Assembly (NCBI GenBank): GCA_964599655.1
Contig: CAZRGV010000007.1
Location: 25,006 to 89,005, forward strand
DNA from: CAZRGV01 sp964599655
Lineage (GTDB): Bacteria; Planctomycetota; Planctomycetia; Isosphaerales; Isosphaeraceae
Reading direction: 5' to 3'
Length of the DNA stretch: 64,000 bases
Made by a program: the position numbers and the translations under genes. Positions 63,994 to 64,000 of the stretch are shown here, piece after piece. Position 1 is the stretch's first letter; every line of letters starts with the position of its first letter. Below the pieces are notes generated by a model. That model saw nothing but the letters and a program-made list of their open reading frames with translations. It ran no database searches and was not told the DNA's origin.

Positions 63994-64000
63994 GATTTAT

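Overview
The window is GC-rich DNA from a planctomycete, most likely of the Isosphaeraceae/Gemmata type. The evidence is lineage-typical gene families: PSCyt1 cytochrome modules fused to DUF1549/DUF1553, the DUF1587-DUF1592-DUF1588 cytochrome family, several DUF1501 proteins, a TIGR02603-type haem protein on a beta-propeller, and a Fae-like protein. Five N runs (2677, 6632, 34181, 39647, 41194) and an Illumina P5 adapter-like sequence at 63953-63993 show that this is a draft assembly. No rRNA, CRISPR array, phage or intact transposon was seen.

Layout. 1-4832 (minus): a very large secreted cytochrome-type protein cut by the left edge, then a DUF1569 gene and an isochorismatase-like hydrolase. 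4937-6650: an eroded patch with a decayed IS1-type transposase, a tRNA-Ser(GGA) with its terminator, and an IS630-type fragment next to an assembly gap. 6715-10839 (plus): a serine hydrolase fused to a VanX-type dipeptidase, and a membrane hybrid histidine kinase. 11011-16757 (plus): a PSCyt1-DUF1549-coiled coil-DUF1553 protein followed by two tandem DUF1501 paralogues. 16915-27261 (minus, convergent with the previous cluster): two DUF1501 genes, a PPC-domain protein broken by one frameshift, an Ig-like/DUF1549/DUF1553 protein and a cytochrome-WD40-coiled coil protein. 27929-36630: M1 aminopeptidase, a conserved unknown, a PLP aminotransferase, a glycosyltransferase-like gene, an LpxL-type acyltransferase, a Gfo/Idh/MocA oxidoreductase and tyrS. 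36778-51780 (plus): a CPBP protease-FHA-GGDEF reading frame, gltX, a PfkB kinase, aat, thpR, recA with a LexA-like operator, an HtrA-like protease, alaS and phosphoketolase. 52073-59320 (plus): a third cytochrome module (PSCyt1-DUF1549-PA14-DUF1553, DUF1501, propeller plus haem domain). 59472-64000: a bile acid:sodium symporter-family protein, a GH5 enzyme, a Fae-like protein, a small unknown and a methyltransferase truncated by adapter sequence.

How the genes work together. The dominant theme is secreted or envelope cytochrome/DUF1501 modules. Each pairs a DUF1549/DUF1553 protein carrying CxxCH motifs with one or two DUF1501 proteins (alkaline phosphatase-like fold, Tat-like N-termini). Each locus adds different accessory domains: Ala-rich coiled coil, WD40, PPC, Ig-like, PA14 or beta-propeller. 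Their biochemical role is not established. The remaining genes are ordinary housekeeping (tRNA synthetases, recA, aat) and central carbon metabolism (phosphoketolase).
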